NCBI GenBank assembly: GCA_963715055.1
Contig: CAVQRB010000019.1
Span: 1 to 64,000 of the forward strand
DNA: 64,000 nt
Direction of reading: 5' to 3'
Origin: CAVQRB01 sp963715055
GTDB lineage: Bacteria > Pseudomonadota > Alphaproteobacteria > Rhodobacterales > Rhodobacteraceae
Under the pieces are notes generated by a model. That model was not told the DNA's origin, made no database searches, and worked only from the letters and a program-made list of their open reading frames with translations. Shown one piece after another: positions 52,649 through 62,051 of the stretch (its first letter is position 1; the number at the start of each line of letters is the position of its first letter). The position numbers were made by a program, and so were the translations under genes.

Positions 52649-52757
52649 GTGTCATTCCTCCTGAAACGATGAGAGACTACCATGGAAATGCGAGGAGCCG
52701 TGCGAATTTCGACCGCCGCCCCTTGCCCTGACCCCTGCCACGGCCTACCCATCGATC

Positions 52758-53570
52758 ATGAAGATACTCTTTCTTGGCGATGTGATGGGGCGGGCCGGAC
52801 GGCGCGCGATCACCGAAAACCTGCCCCGGCTGCGCGCCGCGTGGAAGCTCGACTTCGTCGTGGTCAATGCCGAAAACGCCACGTCCGGTGTCGGCCTGTC
52901 TGGTGCCCATGCGAAGTCGCTGCTGGAGGCCGGGGCGGATTGCCTGACGCTGGGTGATCATGCCTTCGACCAGCGCGACATGCTGCAATTCATCGAAGCC
53001 GAGCCGCGTGTGATCCGCCCGCTCAACTTCTCCAAGGCCGCCCCCGGCAAGGGCGCGCAGCTCTATACCTCGAAGAACGGGCGCAAGGTGCTGGTGGCGC
53101 AGGTACTCGGGCAGGTCTTCATGAAGCGCCCCTTCGATGATCCATTCTCGGCGCTAGATCCGGTGCTGAAGACCCATCCGCTCGGCGGTCTCGCGCAAGC
53201 GGTGGTGGTGGACATCCATTGCGAGGCCACCTCCGAGAAGATGGCGCTGGGGCATTTCTGCGACGGGCGGGCGAGCCTTGCGGTGGGCACCCATACCCAT
53301 GTGCCCACGGCGGACGCCATGGTGCTGCCCAAGGGCACGGGCTACCTGACGGATGCGGGCATGTGCGGTGACTACAACTCGGTCATCGGCATGGACAAGG
53401 CCGAACCGATGCGCCGCTTCATCACCGGCATGGCTAAGGAACGCTTCACGCCCGCCAATGACGCAGCGACGCTGTCGGGCGTCTATGTGGAGACCGACGA
53501 CCGCAGCGGCAGGGCGACCCGGATCGCGATGATCCGCGAGGGCGGCCTGTTGCAATCGGCAGCCCCCTGA
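52758..53570 (+). CDS. YmdB-type (TIGR00282) metallophosphoesterase
   Basis: This 270-residue single-domain phosphoesterase has the two-metal ligands FLGDVMGRAGRRA, VVNAENATSGVG, LGDHAFDQ, DIHCEATSEK and VGTHTHVPTADA, plus the CGDYNSVIGMD segment typical of the YmdB group. Bacillus YmdB hydrolyses 2',3'-cyclic nucleotides and affects RNA turnover and biofilm choice. The role in this organism is unknown. The EamA gene follows five bases after its stop. Confidence 0.9.
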   Translation: MKILFLGDVMGRAGRRAITENLPRLRAAWKLDFVVVNAENATSGVGLSGAHAKSLLEAGADCLTLGDHAFDQRDMLQFIEAEPRVIRPLNFSKAAPGKGAQLYTSKNGRKVLVAQVLGQVFMKRPFDDPFSALDPVLKTHPLGGLAQAVVVDIHCEATSEKMALGHFCDGRASLAVGTHTHVPTADAMVLPKGTGYLTDAGMCGDYNSVIGMDKAEPMRRFITGMAKERFTPANDAATLSGVYVETDDRSGRATRIAMIREGGLLQSAAP

Positions 53571-53575
53571 CGCCG

Positions 53576-54478
53576 ATGTCCCGCCACGAGGTGATCCTCT
53601 TCTCGGGCGTGCTCGTGCTGCTTGGTGCGGGCTGGGGCATCACGCTGCCTCTGACCAAGATCGCGGTCTCCACGGGCTACAAGCATTTCGGCCTGATCTT
53701 CTGGCAACTGGCGATTGGCAGTGCGCTCATGGCGATGATCTGCACCGCGCGGGGCGTTGGGTTTCCGAGAGGGCGCAGACCCCTGCTGATCTGCCTGATG
53801 GTGGCGCTCGTCGGGACCATCCTGCCCAATACCTCCTCCTATCAGGCGGCGGTGCATCTGCCCTCGGGCATCCTGTCGATCCTCTTGTCGATGGTGCCGA
53901 TGTGGGCCTTTCCCATCGCTCTGATGATGGGGCTTGATCGGTTTTCATGGCGTCGCTTGATCGGATTGGCCTGCGGTCTGGCCGGTGTCCTGCTGATTGC
54001 GGTTCCGGGAGCCGAGGTCATGGGGTTTGCGCTCTTCTGGGTGATGGTCGCGCTCATCGGAGGGCTTTGCTATGCGCTCGAAGGCAATCTCATCGCCCGG
54101 ACCGGCACCGCGGGGCTCGACGCCTTCCAGGTGCTCTACGGTGCCTCGCTCATCGGGACCGTCCTGATCTTGCCGATGACGTTGCTCACCGGCCAGTGGA
54201 TCCCGCCCGCCGGTCTCATGACACCGGCAGGTCAGGCGCTGGTGGCAAGCTCGCTGATCCATGTGGTCGTCTATGCGGGCTATGTCTGGATGGTCGGCCG
54301 CGCAGGCGCTGTCTTCACAGTGCAGGTCAGCTATCTGGTGACCGGTTTTGGCGTGCTCTGGGCGAAACTCATCCTTGGCGAGGCCTATGCGCCCGGAATT
54401 TGGGCGGCGCTCGCGCTGATGTTCGTCGGCATGTATCTGGTGCAGCCCCGGCCCAAGGAAGCGCTTGCCGACCTCTAG
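53576..54478 (+). CDS. DMT-superfamily (EamA) permease
   Basis: This 300-residue inner-membrane protein has ten helices in two EamA repeats; the first runs from about 9 to 137 and the second from 150 to 290, with the end FVGMYLVQPRPKEALADL. GAGWGITLPLTKIAV at the start is typical of the drug/metabolite family. It exports or exchanges a small metabolite that cannot be named. It is probably cotranscribed with the phosphodiesterase gene before it. A second EamA gene lies at 62690-63595. Confidence 0.88.
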   Translation: MSRHEVILFSGVLVLLGAGWGITLPLTKIAVSTGYKHFGLIFWQLAIGSALMAMICTARGVGFPRGRRPLLICLMVALVGTILPNTSSYQAAVHLPSGILSILLSMVPMWAFPIALMMGLDRFSWRRLIGLACGLAGVLLIAVPGAEVMGFALFWVMVALIGGLCYALEGNLIARTGTAGLDAFQVLYGASLIGTVLILPMTLLTGQWIPPAGLMTPAGQALVASSLIHVVVYAGYVWMVGRAGAVFTVQVSYLVTGFGVLWAKLILGEAYAPGIWAALALMFVGMYLVQPRPKEALADL

Positions 54479-54528
54479 GGTATCGGCGAGAATGCACCGC
54501 TTGCGATGCCCTGTTGAAGGTTCCGATC

Positions 54529-56310
54529 TTGATCCCTTTCGCCGATTTGCCTCCCCTGGCCAGCCCGCTCTTCACGCTCGGCATCGTGGTTCTGATGTTC
54601 GTCTTCTTTGTGCGCGAGGTCTTTCCGACCGAGGTTGTCGCCATCGCCGGCGCCGCGCTGCTACTGGCCAGCGGCGTTCTGCCCTATGACCGGGCGTTGA
54701 GCGTGCTGTCCAATCCCGCACCCTGGACCATCGCGGCCATGTTCATCGTGATGGGCGCTCTCGTGCGGACGGGCGCGCTTGACGTACTCACCCGGCTGGC
54801 CGAGCGCTCCGCAAAAAAGCGACCCAAGACCGCCGTTGCCGGCCTGATCGCGGGGGTCATGGCGGCGTCTGCGGTGATGAACAACACGCCGGTCGTGGTG
54901 GTGATGATCCCGGTGGTGGTGCAATTGAGCACAACGCTGGGTGCCAAGGCCTCGAAATTCCTGATCCCACTCTCCTATGCCGCGATCATGGGCGGTTCGC
55001 TCACGCTGATCGGTACCTCGACCAACCTTCTGGTGGACGGGGTCGCGCGCACCGCGGGGCTCGAGCCCTTCTCGATCTTCGAGATTTTCCCGATCGGTCT
55101 CGTGGTCTGCGTCTGGGGCCTTATCTTCATGGGGCTTTTCGGCAACCGCCTCCTGCCGGACCGGGACAGCATGGCCAACATGCTCTCCGACCGTTCCAAG
55201 AAGAAATTCTTCACCGAAGCGGTGATCCCGCCGGACAGCAACCTGATCGGGCGCGAAGCCTTGAGCGTGCAGCTCTTCAAGCGCGATGGCGTGCGGCTCG
55301 TCGACGTGATCCGGGGCGACGTCTCGCTGCGCCGTGACCTGGCGGGCGTGACGCTGCAGGTGGGCGACCGGGTCGTGCTGCGTACCGAGATGACGGAACT
55401 ACTGAGCCTGCAGACCAACAAGGAACTCAAGCGCGTCGATCAGGTTTCCGCGGTCGAGACGACGACCGTGGAGGTGCTGATCACGCCCGGCTGCAAGATG
55501 GTGGGCCGCAGCCTCGGCTCGCTGCGCCTGCGTCGCCGCTACGGGGTCTATCCGCTGGCCGTGCACCGGCGCGACAAGAATATCGGGCGACAACTCGACG
55601 CGCTGGTGGTCAAGGTCGGCGACACGCTCCTGCTGGAAGGCGCGCCGGAGGACATCCAGCGGCTCGCCGTCGACATGGACATGGTCGATGTCTCGCACCC
55701 CTCGGCGCGTGCCTACCGCCGCAGCCACGCCCCCATTGCCATCGCGGCGCTTGTGGGGATCGTGGCTTTGGCCGCCTTCGACGTGGCGCCGATCCTGCTG
55801 CTGGCTGTCGTGGCCGTGGCGCTGGTGCTGGTGACCGGTTGCATTGACGCCGATGAGGCCTTTTCCTTCGTGGAAGGGCGGCTTTTGGCTTTGATCTTCG
55901 CCATGCTTGCCGTTGGTGCGGCGCTGGAGCAGTCTGGCGCGGTCTCGCTGCTTGTGGACTCTGTAGCTCCTGCGCTGATGAACGTGCCGCCGGTGATCGT
56001 GGTGCTTGCGGTCTTCGTCATAACCTCGACCATCACCGAGATTGTCTCCAACAACGCCGTGGCGGTGATCATGACGCCCATCGCAATCGGCCTCGCGACA
56101 GCGCTCGGGCTCGATCCGCGCCCGCTGGTGGTTGCGGTGATGATCGCGGCTTCCTGCGCCTTTGCGACGCCCATCGGTTATCAGACCAACACACTCGTCT
56201 ATGGTCCGGGTGGCTACAGGTTCACCGATTTCATGCGCATCGGCGTGCCGCTCAACATCTCGCTGGCGCTCCTCGTCTCTTTCATGATCCCGCTGATCTG
56301 GCCGCTGTGA
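54529..56310 (+). CDS. SLC13/DASS-type anion carrier with internal RCK_C domains (first copy)
   Basis: The protein has about 593 residues. Helices of the DASS fold come first (with MNNTPVVVVMIPVV and GTSTNLLVDGVAR). Two TrkA-C-like regulatory domains sit in the middle (about 215-380, with LAGVTLQVGDRVVLR and VVKVGDTLLLEG), then the second membrane half (SNNAVAVIMTPIAI, CAFATPIGYQTNTLVYGPGGY). This is the long SLC13 architecture of sulfate or organic-anion carriers. TTG 54529 with GAAGG eight bases before is taken as start; no ATG fits. The second copy lies at 57466. Confidence 0.87.
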   Translation: MIPFADLPPLASPLFTLGIVVLMFVFFVREVFPTEVVAIAGAALLLASGVLPYDRALSVLSNPAPWTIAAMFIVMGALVRTGALDVLTRLAERSAKKRPKTAVAGLIAGVMAASAVMNNTPVVVVMIPVVVQLSTTLGAKASKFLIPLSYAAIMGGSLTLIGTSTNLLVDGVARTAGLEPFSIFEIFPIGLVVCVWGLIFMGLFGNRLLPDRDSMANMLSDRSKKKFFTEAVIPPDSNLIGREALSVQLFKRDGVRLVDVIRGDVSLRRDLAGVTLQVGDRVVLRTEMTELLSLQTNKELKRVDQVSAVETTTVEVLITPGCKMVGRSLGSLRLRRRYGVYPLAVHRRDKNIGRQLDALVVKVGDTLLLEGAPEDIQRLAVDMDMVDVSHPSARAYRRSHAPIAIAALVGIVALAAFDVAPILLLAVVAVALVLVTGCIDADEAFSFVEGRLLALIFAMLAVGAALEQSGAVSLLVDSVAPALMNVPPVIVVLAVFVITSTITEIVSNNAVAVIMTPIAIGLATALGLDPRPLVVAVMIAASCAFATPIGYQTNTLVYGPGGYRFTDFMRIGVPLNISLALLVSFMIPLIWPL

Positions 56311-56325
56311 GGGGGCTTGCAGGGT

Positions 56326-57366
56326 CTAGAGGTTCCTGAGCAGCCAGAGACAGAAGATCGCAAAGCTCACAGGGAACATGATGCGACTCGCAAGGTCGAT
56401 GCGTCGTGCCGCAACCTTCTGGTCGCGGGAAACGAGGTAACCGGTCGTAAGTGACTGCAACAGGGCGAGAAAGACGAAAACCGTCGCTCCGGCGATATAT
56501 TTGTCCAGAAGAGTGAAATAGCCCAGCCGCGGCAAGAGATTGGTTGTGGCGAAGATGAACGCGATGATGGTCAGCACGGCGGTTGCCGAAAACCCGATCT
56601 GCGAACCGAAATGGCTCGGGTCGATCCAGAAGACGCACCATGACATGGCTACGATCAGCGCGATCGGAACAAGTATCTTCCAGATGTAGTAGTCCAGATA
56701 GCGTTCGGCCTTGACCTTGAAGATCAGCCAGTCGTGAACGCTTTCCGTGGCTTCCAGTCGTTCCGCTTCGATGTGGGTCTCGACGCCCGTAATCTGCCAG
56801 TCCGAGATGTTGAGCAAATCCGACATGCCTGTGAACACGGGATCCTTTACGAGTTTGACTTTCTCGGAAGTCCAGTTCAGCAGGAAAAAGCGCAAGGCGA
56901 TTTCCTGTCGGTCGAAAGGATAGTTGTCGAATTGCTGATAGCTCGAGAAAGTGCCGGACAGCCTTTGCTGAAAAGTAACCTTGCCTCCTTCTTCGATGCT
57001 TACGGTTTTCGGCCAGCGCTCGAACATCCGTCCGGAGTTCTTGAGCGCGAGTTCCGGAAACCATATGTCGGAGGTTGCAAGGCGGCATCCCTCCCAGCCA
57101 ATGAGACGCGTGTCGACCCATTGCCGCCGTACCGCGAAATCCACAGTGATGGTCTGGTTCACATCGTTGATTTCGGAGAGATCGGCCATCCGGATGCCAA
57201 GGGTCACTTCGGTCGGCGGGCCCTTGTGGTCAGGGCGGATGTCGGTGCGGTAGCCCGGTGGCGTGCAGGCACTTGTTCCCGGCACCACATGCTCTTCGGC
57301 AAGGCCCATCGACGCCGTCATCAGCGTCAGAAAGAACCACAGTGCCGCCACGATCTTGCAGGTCAT
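56326..57366 (-). CDS. Prokaryotic pentameric ligand-gated ion channel (ELIC/GLIC-like, Cys-loop superfamily)
   Basis: The 346-residue protein has a signal peptide (1-23). A beta-sandwich ligand-binding domain of about 200 residues follows, with the conserved core YPFDRQ (149-154). Then come four helices: M1 (228-249, with P234), the pore helix M2 (about 256-275, ATAVLTIIAFIFATTNLLPRLGY), M3 (291-310) and M4 (325-345). The two Cys-loop cysteines are absent, as in other bacterial members. The M2-M3 linker NLLPRLGYFTLLD recalls ELIC. It should form an inner-membrane channel facing the periplasm; ligand and ion choice are unknown. It follows a DASS carrier gene by 99 bp. Confidence 0.9.
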   Translation of the reverse strand: MTCKIVAALWFFLTLMTASMGLAEEHVVPGTSACTPPGYRTDIRPDHKGPPTEVTLGIRMADLSEINDVNQTITVDFAVRRQWVDTRLIGWEGCRLATSDIWFPELALKNSGRMFERWPKTVSIEEGGKVTFQQRLSGTFSSYQQFDNYPFDRQEIALRFFLLNWTSEKVKLVKDPVFTGMSDLLNISDWQITGVETHIEAERLEATESVHDWLIFKVKAERYLDYYIWKILVPIALIVAMSWCVFWIDPSHFGSQIGFSATAVLTIIAFIFATTNLLPRLGYFTLLDKYIAGATVFVFLALLQSLTTGYLVSRDQKVAARRIDLASRIMFPVSFAIFCLWLLRNL

Positions 57367-57465
57367 ATATCCCGATTCTCCGATGCCTCCACAGATCGCG
57401 GAGTCTGCCGCCATGTTTCCGGGAAATCAGGAAAAATCCAGTGTTTTCTCGACCCGTCGTTGCGG

Positions 57466-59238
57466 TCAGAGCGGCCAGAAGAGCAGGATTGCGGGGATCG
57501 AGACAGCCACCACGATGATCTCCAGCGGCAGTCCCATGCGCCAGTAGTCGCCGAAGCTGTAGCCGCCGGGACCAAGGATCAGCGTGTTGTTCTTGTGCCC
57601 GATGGGCGTGAGGAAGGCGCTCGAGGCGGCGACGGCCACGGCCATCAGGAAAGGGTCGGGCGAGACGCCCAGCGTTTGCGCCATCTGGATGCCGACAGGG
57701 GCCGCGACAATGGTCGTGGCCGTGTTGTTGAGCACATCCGAGAGCGTCATCGTCACGATCATCAGCACCGTCAGAACCGCCCAGGCGGGCAGGCCTTCTG
57801 TCCAGGAGACGAGCGCGCCGGCGATGAGTTCGGTGCCACCGGAGGTTTCGAGTGCGGCCCCCAGCGGAATCATCGAGCCCAGCAGCACGACAACCGGCCA
57901 GTTGATGTGGTCATAAAGTTCCGAGAGCGGGATGATCTTGCTCAGCACATAGGCCACGACCACCAGCCCCAGCGCGATGGGCAGGTAGATCAGCCCGGTG
58001 CTGGCTGCCAGCACCGCCAGCGCGAACAGTCCAATGGCGAGCCAGACCTTGTTGTTGGCCGTGACCGCAAGCCCACGCTCGGCCAAGGGCAGGCAGCCGA
58101 GCCAGTCGGTGACATCGGCGCCCCGGTCGCGTGGCACGAGCAGCAGCAGGATGTCGCCGACTTCCACTTGCGTGGTGCGCAGATGGTCCACCATCTTGCG
58201 ACCGCTGCGCGAGATTCCGAGCAGAACGCTGTTCTGGCGCCACGACAGACCGATGGTATGCGCGGATTTGCCGGCGATCCGAGCGCTTTCAGGTACCACG
58301 ACCTCGATGATCTCCACCCCGTCGCCTTCCGCATTCAGCGCCTCTTCGCGCTTGGCGTCCGCAACGGCGAGGTCAAGCGTGGAGCGGAATTCATCCAACG
58401 CTTCGGGCGTGGCCTCGATCACCAGCGCATCGCCTTCGCGGAGGATGTTGTTTCGAGCCTGACCGTAGAGGCGTTTGCCTTTCCGGATCAGACCGATCAG
58501 GACCACATCGGCCTTGTCGGCAGCATCCTCCAGTTCCGCGAGGCGCTTGCCGATCTGCTTGCTCCCTTTGGGCACGGTCAGTTCGGCGATATACTGGGAG
58601 ATATCGACGGAGGTGCTCACATCGCCTTCCCGCTGCGGGATCAGGCGCCAGCCGATCAGCGCCACGAAGGCCATCCCGGCGATGGCCGCCGCCCCGCCGA
58701 CCGGGGCGAAATCGAACATCGCGAATGGCGCGCCGAGCGACTGCTCGCGGATCGAGGCGATGATGATGTTGGGCGGCGTGCCGATCAGCGTGGCCATACC
58801 GCCGAGGATCGTGGCGAAGCTGAGCGGCATCAGGCTGAGACCCGGCGCACGTTTTGCCTTGCGCGCGGTCTGGATGTCCACCGGCATCAAGAGGGCGAGC
58901 GCCGCCACGTTGTTCATGAAGGCCGACAGCACCCCGCCGACGGCGCCCATCAGGGCGATATGCGCACCGAGACTGCGCGAGGCATCGACCAGCGTCCGCG
59001 TGATCAGGAACACCGCCCCGGAGCGCACCAGCCCCGCCGAGACCACAAGCACCAGCGCCACCACGATCGTCGCCGGGTGGCCAAAGCCGGAGAAGGCGTC
59101 CGCCACCGGCACCACGCCGAGGACGACACCGATGAGAAGGGCTGAAAAGGCAACGATATCATAACGGAAGCGGCCCCAGAGCAGCAGCCCGAAAACCATA
59201 CCGAAGAGGGTGAAAAGGATGATCTGGTCAGTTGTCAT
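57466..59238 (-). CDS. SLC13/DASS-type anion carrier with internal RCK_C domains (second copy)
   Basis: This protein of 590 residues has the same build as the carrier at 54529: a membrane half with FMNNVAALALLMPV and GTPPNIIIASIREQ, two TrkA-C domains in residues 205-375, and a second half with NNTATTIVAAPVGIQMAQ and SSAFLTPIGHKNNTLILGPGGYSFGDY. The HKNNTLILGPGGY motif is typical of sulfate/organic-anion members. It starts at ATG 59238. It is upstream of the channel gene on the same strand and may be cotranscribed with it. Confidence 0.9.
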   Translation of the reverse strand: MTTDQIILFTLFGMVFGLLLWGRFRYDIVAFSALLIGVVLGVVPVADAFSGFGHPATIVVALVLVVSAGLVRSGAVFLITRTLVDASRSLGAHIALMGAVGGVLSAFMNNVAALALLMPVDIQTARKAKRAPGLSLMPLSFATILGGMATLIGTPPNIIIASIREQSLGAPFAMFDFAPVGGAAAIAGMAFVALIGWRLIPQREGDVSTSVDISQYIAELTVPKGSKQIGKRLAELEDAADKADVVLIGLIRKGKRLYGQARNNILREGDALVIEATPEALDEFRSTLDLAVADAKREEALNAEGDGVEIIEVVVPESARIAGKSAHTIGLSWRQNSVLLGISRSGRKMVDHLRTTQVEVGDILLLLVPRDRGADVTDWLGCLPLAERGLAVTANNKVWLAIGLFALAVLAASTGLIYLPIALGLVVVAYVLSKIIPLSELYDHINWPVVVLLGSMIPLGAALETSGGTELIAGALVSWTEGLPAWAVLTVLMIVTMTLSDVLNNTATTIVAAPVGIQMAQTLGVSPDPFLMAVAVAASSAFLTPIGHKNNTLILGPGGYSFGDYWRMGLPLEIIVVAVSIPAILLFWPL

Positions 59239-59263
59239 GAAACCTTGTGTAGAGGTTTTGCGC

Positions 59264-59635
59264 TCAGGGGGAAGGGGGAATGTCCGACCCGAAGAGGAGC
59301 AGGCAATTGTCGGGGTCCTTCACGTGGAATTCGCGCATGCCGTAGGGCTGATCGAAGGGAGCGCGCACCCGGTCGGCGGGCAGCAGGTCGAGTTGTGGCG
59401 CCATCTGCGCGTAGACCGCATCGAGATCATCACAGTCGAGATAGATCATCTGCTGCCCGATCTCGCAGTCTTCGTCCACCTCGATCACCCGCAGGTTTCC
59501 CGCGGAGCTTCGCAGGAAGGCGTAGTCTTCCGCACGGTACGTGCAGTCGAAGCCGAGCGTCTCCGTGTAGAAGGTGAGTGCCACTTCGAGATTGCGCGTC
59601 AGCACGAAGGGGGTAATCTGCGTTACCTTTGCCAT
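59264..59635 (-). CDS. VOC-family (glyoxalase/bleomycin-resistance fold) protein
   Basis: This 123-residue protein has the paired beta-alpha-beta-beta-beta modules of the VOC fold: TPFVLTRNLEVALTFYTETLGFDCTYRAEDYAFLR and the later QPYGMREFHVKDPDNCLLLFG. The metal ligand positions (first-strand residue, E in the REFHVKD region) are partly kept, with the usual first histidine replaced. It may be a binding protein or a small enzyme. It lies 25 bases before the carrier gene on the same strand. Confidence 0.85.
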   Translation of the reverse strand: MAKVTQITPFVLTRNLEVALTFYTETLGFDCTYRAEDYAFLRSSAGNLRVIEVDEDCEIGQQMIYLDCDDLDAVYAQMAPQLDLLPADRVRAPFDQPYGMREFHVKDPDNCLLLFGSDIPPSP

Positions 59636-59769
59636 GCATTCAGGTTACGCGATCAAGGCGATTTGAGAAACCGGCAATCGATGTTGTCCGGTGGCTGCAC
59701 GGCCTTGCTCCCAGCGTCCGACCTGCACTATAGAGTGCCGCAACCTTCAAAACAGATGCGAGACGATCC

Positions 59770-60511
59770 ATGGCCGGCCACTCAAAATGGGCAAACATCC
59801 AGCACCGCAAGAACCGTCAGGATTCCGTGCGTGCCAAGCTCTTCTCCAAGCTGAGCAAGGAGATCACCGTGGCCGCCAAAATGGGCGATCCGGATCCCGA
59901 CAAGAACCCGCGCCTGCAGGCTGGCCGTCAAGGAAGCCAAATCGGTTTCCGTGCCCAAGGACGTGATCGACCGTGCGATCAAGAAATCCATGGTGGGCGA
60001 GGGCGAGGATTACGAGGAAATCCGCTACGAGGGCTATGGGCCCAACGGTGTCGCGGTGATCGTCGAGGCGATGACCGACAACCGCAACCGCACGGCGTCG
60101 AACGTGCGCTCGACCTTCACCAAGAACGGCGGCAACCTCGGCGAGACGGGTTCGGTCGGTTTCATGTTCGAGCGCAAAGGCGAAATCGAATACCCGGCCT
60201 CCGTGGGCGATGCCGATACCGTGCTTATGGCGGCGATCGAGGCCGGCGCCGAGGATGTCGAAAGCGGCGAGGACGGTCACGTCATCTGGTGTGCCGATAC
60301 CGATCTCAACGAAGTGGCAACGCAGCTCGAAGCCAGTCTCGGCGAATCCGAGAGCACCAAGCTGGTGTGGAAACCCACAACGACCACCGAAATGGACCTT
60401 GACGGGATGGAAAAGCTGATGAAGCTTGTTGATGCGCTCGAAGATGATGACGATGTGCAGCGTGTCACAACCAACTTCGAGGCCAGCGACGACGTCATGT
60501 CACAGCTTTGA
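59770..60511 (+). pseudogene. yebC: YebC/PmpR-family protein, interrupted by one frameshift
   Basis: The first frame gives the exact YebC start: MAGHSKWANIQHRKNRQD through LFSKLSKEITVAAKMGDPDPDKNPRL. At about 59917-59920 an extra base pushes the rest to another frame, which continues LAVKEAKSVSVPKDVIDRAIKKS and runs to the normal end at 60511. YebC proteins act in translation of proline stretches or as transcription factors and are broadly conserved. Each half reads as unbroken YebC sequence, so this is either a recent lesion or a base-call error. A terminator follows. Confidence 0.88.
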
Positions 60512-60534
60512 AGGGTCAACTCGATCGAATACAG

Positions 60535-60563
60535 AACCGCCCCCGGCGAAGGGCGGTTTTTTT
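60535..60563 (+). terminator. Intrinsic terminator of yebC
   Basis: AACCGCCC (60535-60542) and GGGCGGTT (60551-60558) form an 8-bp stem followed by a seven-T run to 60563. It ends just before the convergent small gene at 60568. Confidence 0.87.
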
Positions 60564-60567
60564 CTGC

Positions 60568-60831
60568 CTACTGAATCGATTTGCAGGATGCCTGCGGTGC
60601 CGCGAAAGCGCGCAATGCTTGTAGCCAGCCGCGTGCGGGCTGCGGTGCGGTTTTCGCGCCCGCGCGACCGACACGCCCGATCAATTGTTTGAGATCGACG
60701 AGCTTCTTATGTGCTCCGGTTCCGCCGGCCTGGCTTTGCACGGACAGGATCTTCTTCTGTGTGTGCAAGGCGGCTTCTATCAGCGCGATATCCTGCGCCG
60801 TCAGCTCTAGTGTATGAAGATTGTTGAACAT
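60568..60831 (-). CDS. Small protein of unknown function
   Basis: This 87-residue frame starts at ATG 60831, with AAGGCGG a few bases before it. The first half looks like a helical domain (LHTLELTAQDIALIEAALHTQKKILSVQSQAGG), with a KKLVDLKQLIGRVGR segment after it. The TAQDIALIEAALHTQ stretch resembles short helical domains seen in many small alphaproteobacterial proteins, but I cannot name a family. The upstream extension of the frame is rejected for lack of a ribosome site. The 295-bp stretch 60832-61126 holds nothing I recognise. Confidence 0.55.
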   Translation of the reverse strand: MFNNLHTLELTAQDIALIEAALHTQKKILSVQSQAGGTGAHKKLVDLKQLIGRVGRAGAKTAPQPARGWLQALRAFAAPQASCKSIQ

Positions 60832-61126
60832 CGTGAAAACCGCCTTTTTTACATCTTCGTCATATGGGGACTGTAAGCATGTACGCCAACCTGCCAGAAT
60901 GAGATTTGCGTGATGGCCTCGTGATCCGTCACGTTTGCGTGACTGCATCCCTGGCCGCGCGCTGCCGCTCTCGCCCGCGATGCCGCGAACGTTACCCGGC
61001 CGAAGGATTTTGTACCGGCCAAGTGATCGTCACGGATCGCCTTGTGATGCCAGTCGCAAGTTACCCGATGCTAGCCTGTGCCCGGCGGCCGGCTCGGGCT
61101 GTCTTGTTCTCAACGGGGAAATCCAG

Positions 61127-61943
61127 ATGATACATCCAACACCTTTCCTGGGGCGCGGTCTATTGGCCGCGACCTGCCTTCTGGTCGCTGGGGCGACAGT
61201 TGCCGAGGCGGCGCCGATCCGCATTACGGTCACCAACAACCAACCGGCGGACGGGCTCTTCATCACGCCGCTCCTGAGCATCTTTCATGACGGCACCTAT
61301 GACACGTTCTCGCCCGCAGGCTCCGCCTCCGCCGGGGTCGAACTGATCGCCGAGGAAGGTGACGTGTCCGTGGAACGCGCGGCGGTTCAGGCCGCCGGCC
61401 ACCGGGCCGAGGTGATCGCCAACGCGGGCGGCTTTCCCGGTGCGCCGGTCCTCGATCCGGGCGAGGTGACCAGCTTCGTCTTCGACCTCGATCCGACCTC
61501 GCAACGTTTCTTTTCGTTTCTGTCCATGGTGATCCCGTCGAACGACACCTTCATTGGCAATCCGGATCCGATGGCCTTTGCGATCTTCGATGCCATGGGT
61601 CTTTTCACCGGCCTGCCGGACATCATCCTGACCGGTGCGAATGTCTGGGATGCAGGAACGGAAGCCAATACGCTCCAGGGTGGAGCCTTTTCCACGGCAG
61701 GCGGAACTGCGACGGAAACCAGCGACCCGATCCAGCTGCAGGCCAGTCTCGATTTCCTGATCGGCGCAGGTAACCCCGGCAATGGCAGCATCAGGACGGT
61801 ACCCGGAAGCACCGACCGTTTCATCACGATCAGCTTTCTCCGAAGTGGCACCGGTCCCGCTGCCAGCGGGTCTTCCGCTTCTTGCTGCAGGCTTGGGCGC
61901 TTTCGCCTGGGTCGGGCGGCGGCGCCGCGCCGCTTCGGCATAA
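61127..61943 (+). pseudogene. Spondin-domain secreted protein with VPLPA-CTERM tail, interrupted near its 3' end
   Basis: ATG 61127 (GGGGAA upstream) starts a signal peptide (about 1-26). A spondin_N-type domain follows: IRITVTNNQPADGLFITPLLSIFHDGTYDTF, SFLSMVIPSNDTFIG, and WDAGTEANT. Around 61833-61840 one extra base changes the frame. In the shifted frame the gene ends VPLPAGLPLLAAGLGAFAWVGRRRRA and a stop at 61941-61943, a perfect VPLPA sorting tail. As written, the first frame instead runs far into the next gene. Like tadA and yebC, the lesion could be a sequence error. Confidence 0.82.
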
Positions 61944-62051
61944 GGCTGCGGGTCTACTGCCCGGACGAGGGGGCCGCTGCGACACGCGGCCCCTTTTGCG
62001 CGCCGGAGCGATGGGGTAACGGGTCCTTCCGACCGCATTGGACCACCACGC

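Noticed and set aside
56734..59145. An 803-residue open frame on the plus strand
   Set aside because: It lies opposite the pLGIC and DASS carrier genes and has a low-complexity Arg/His/Asp composition.
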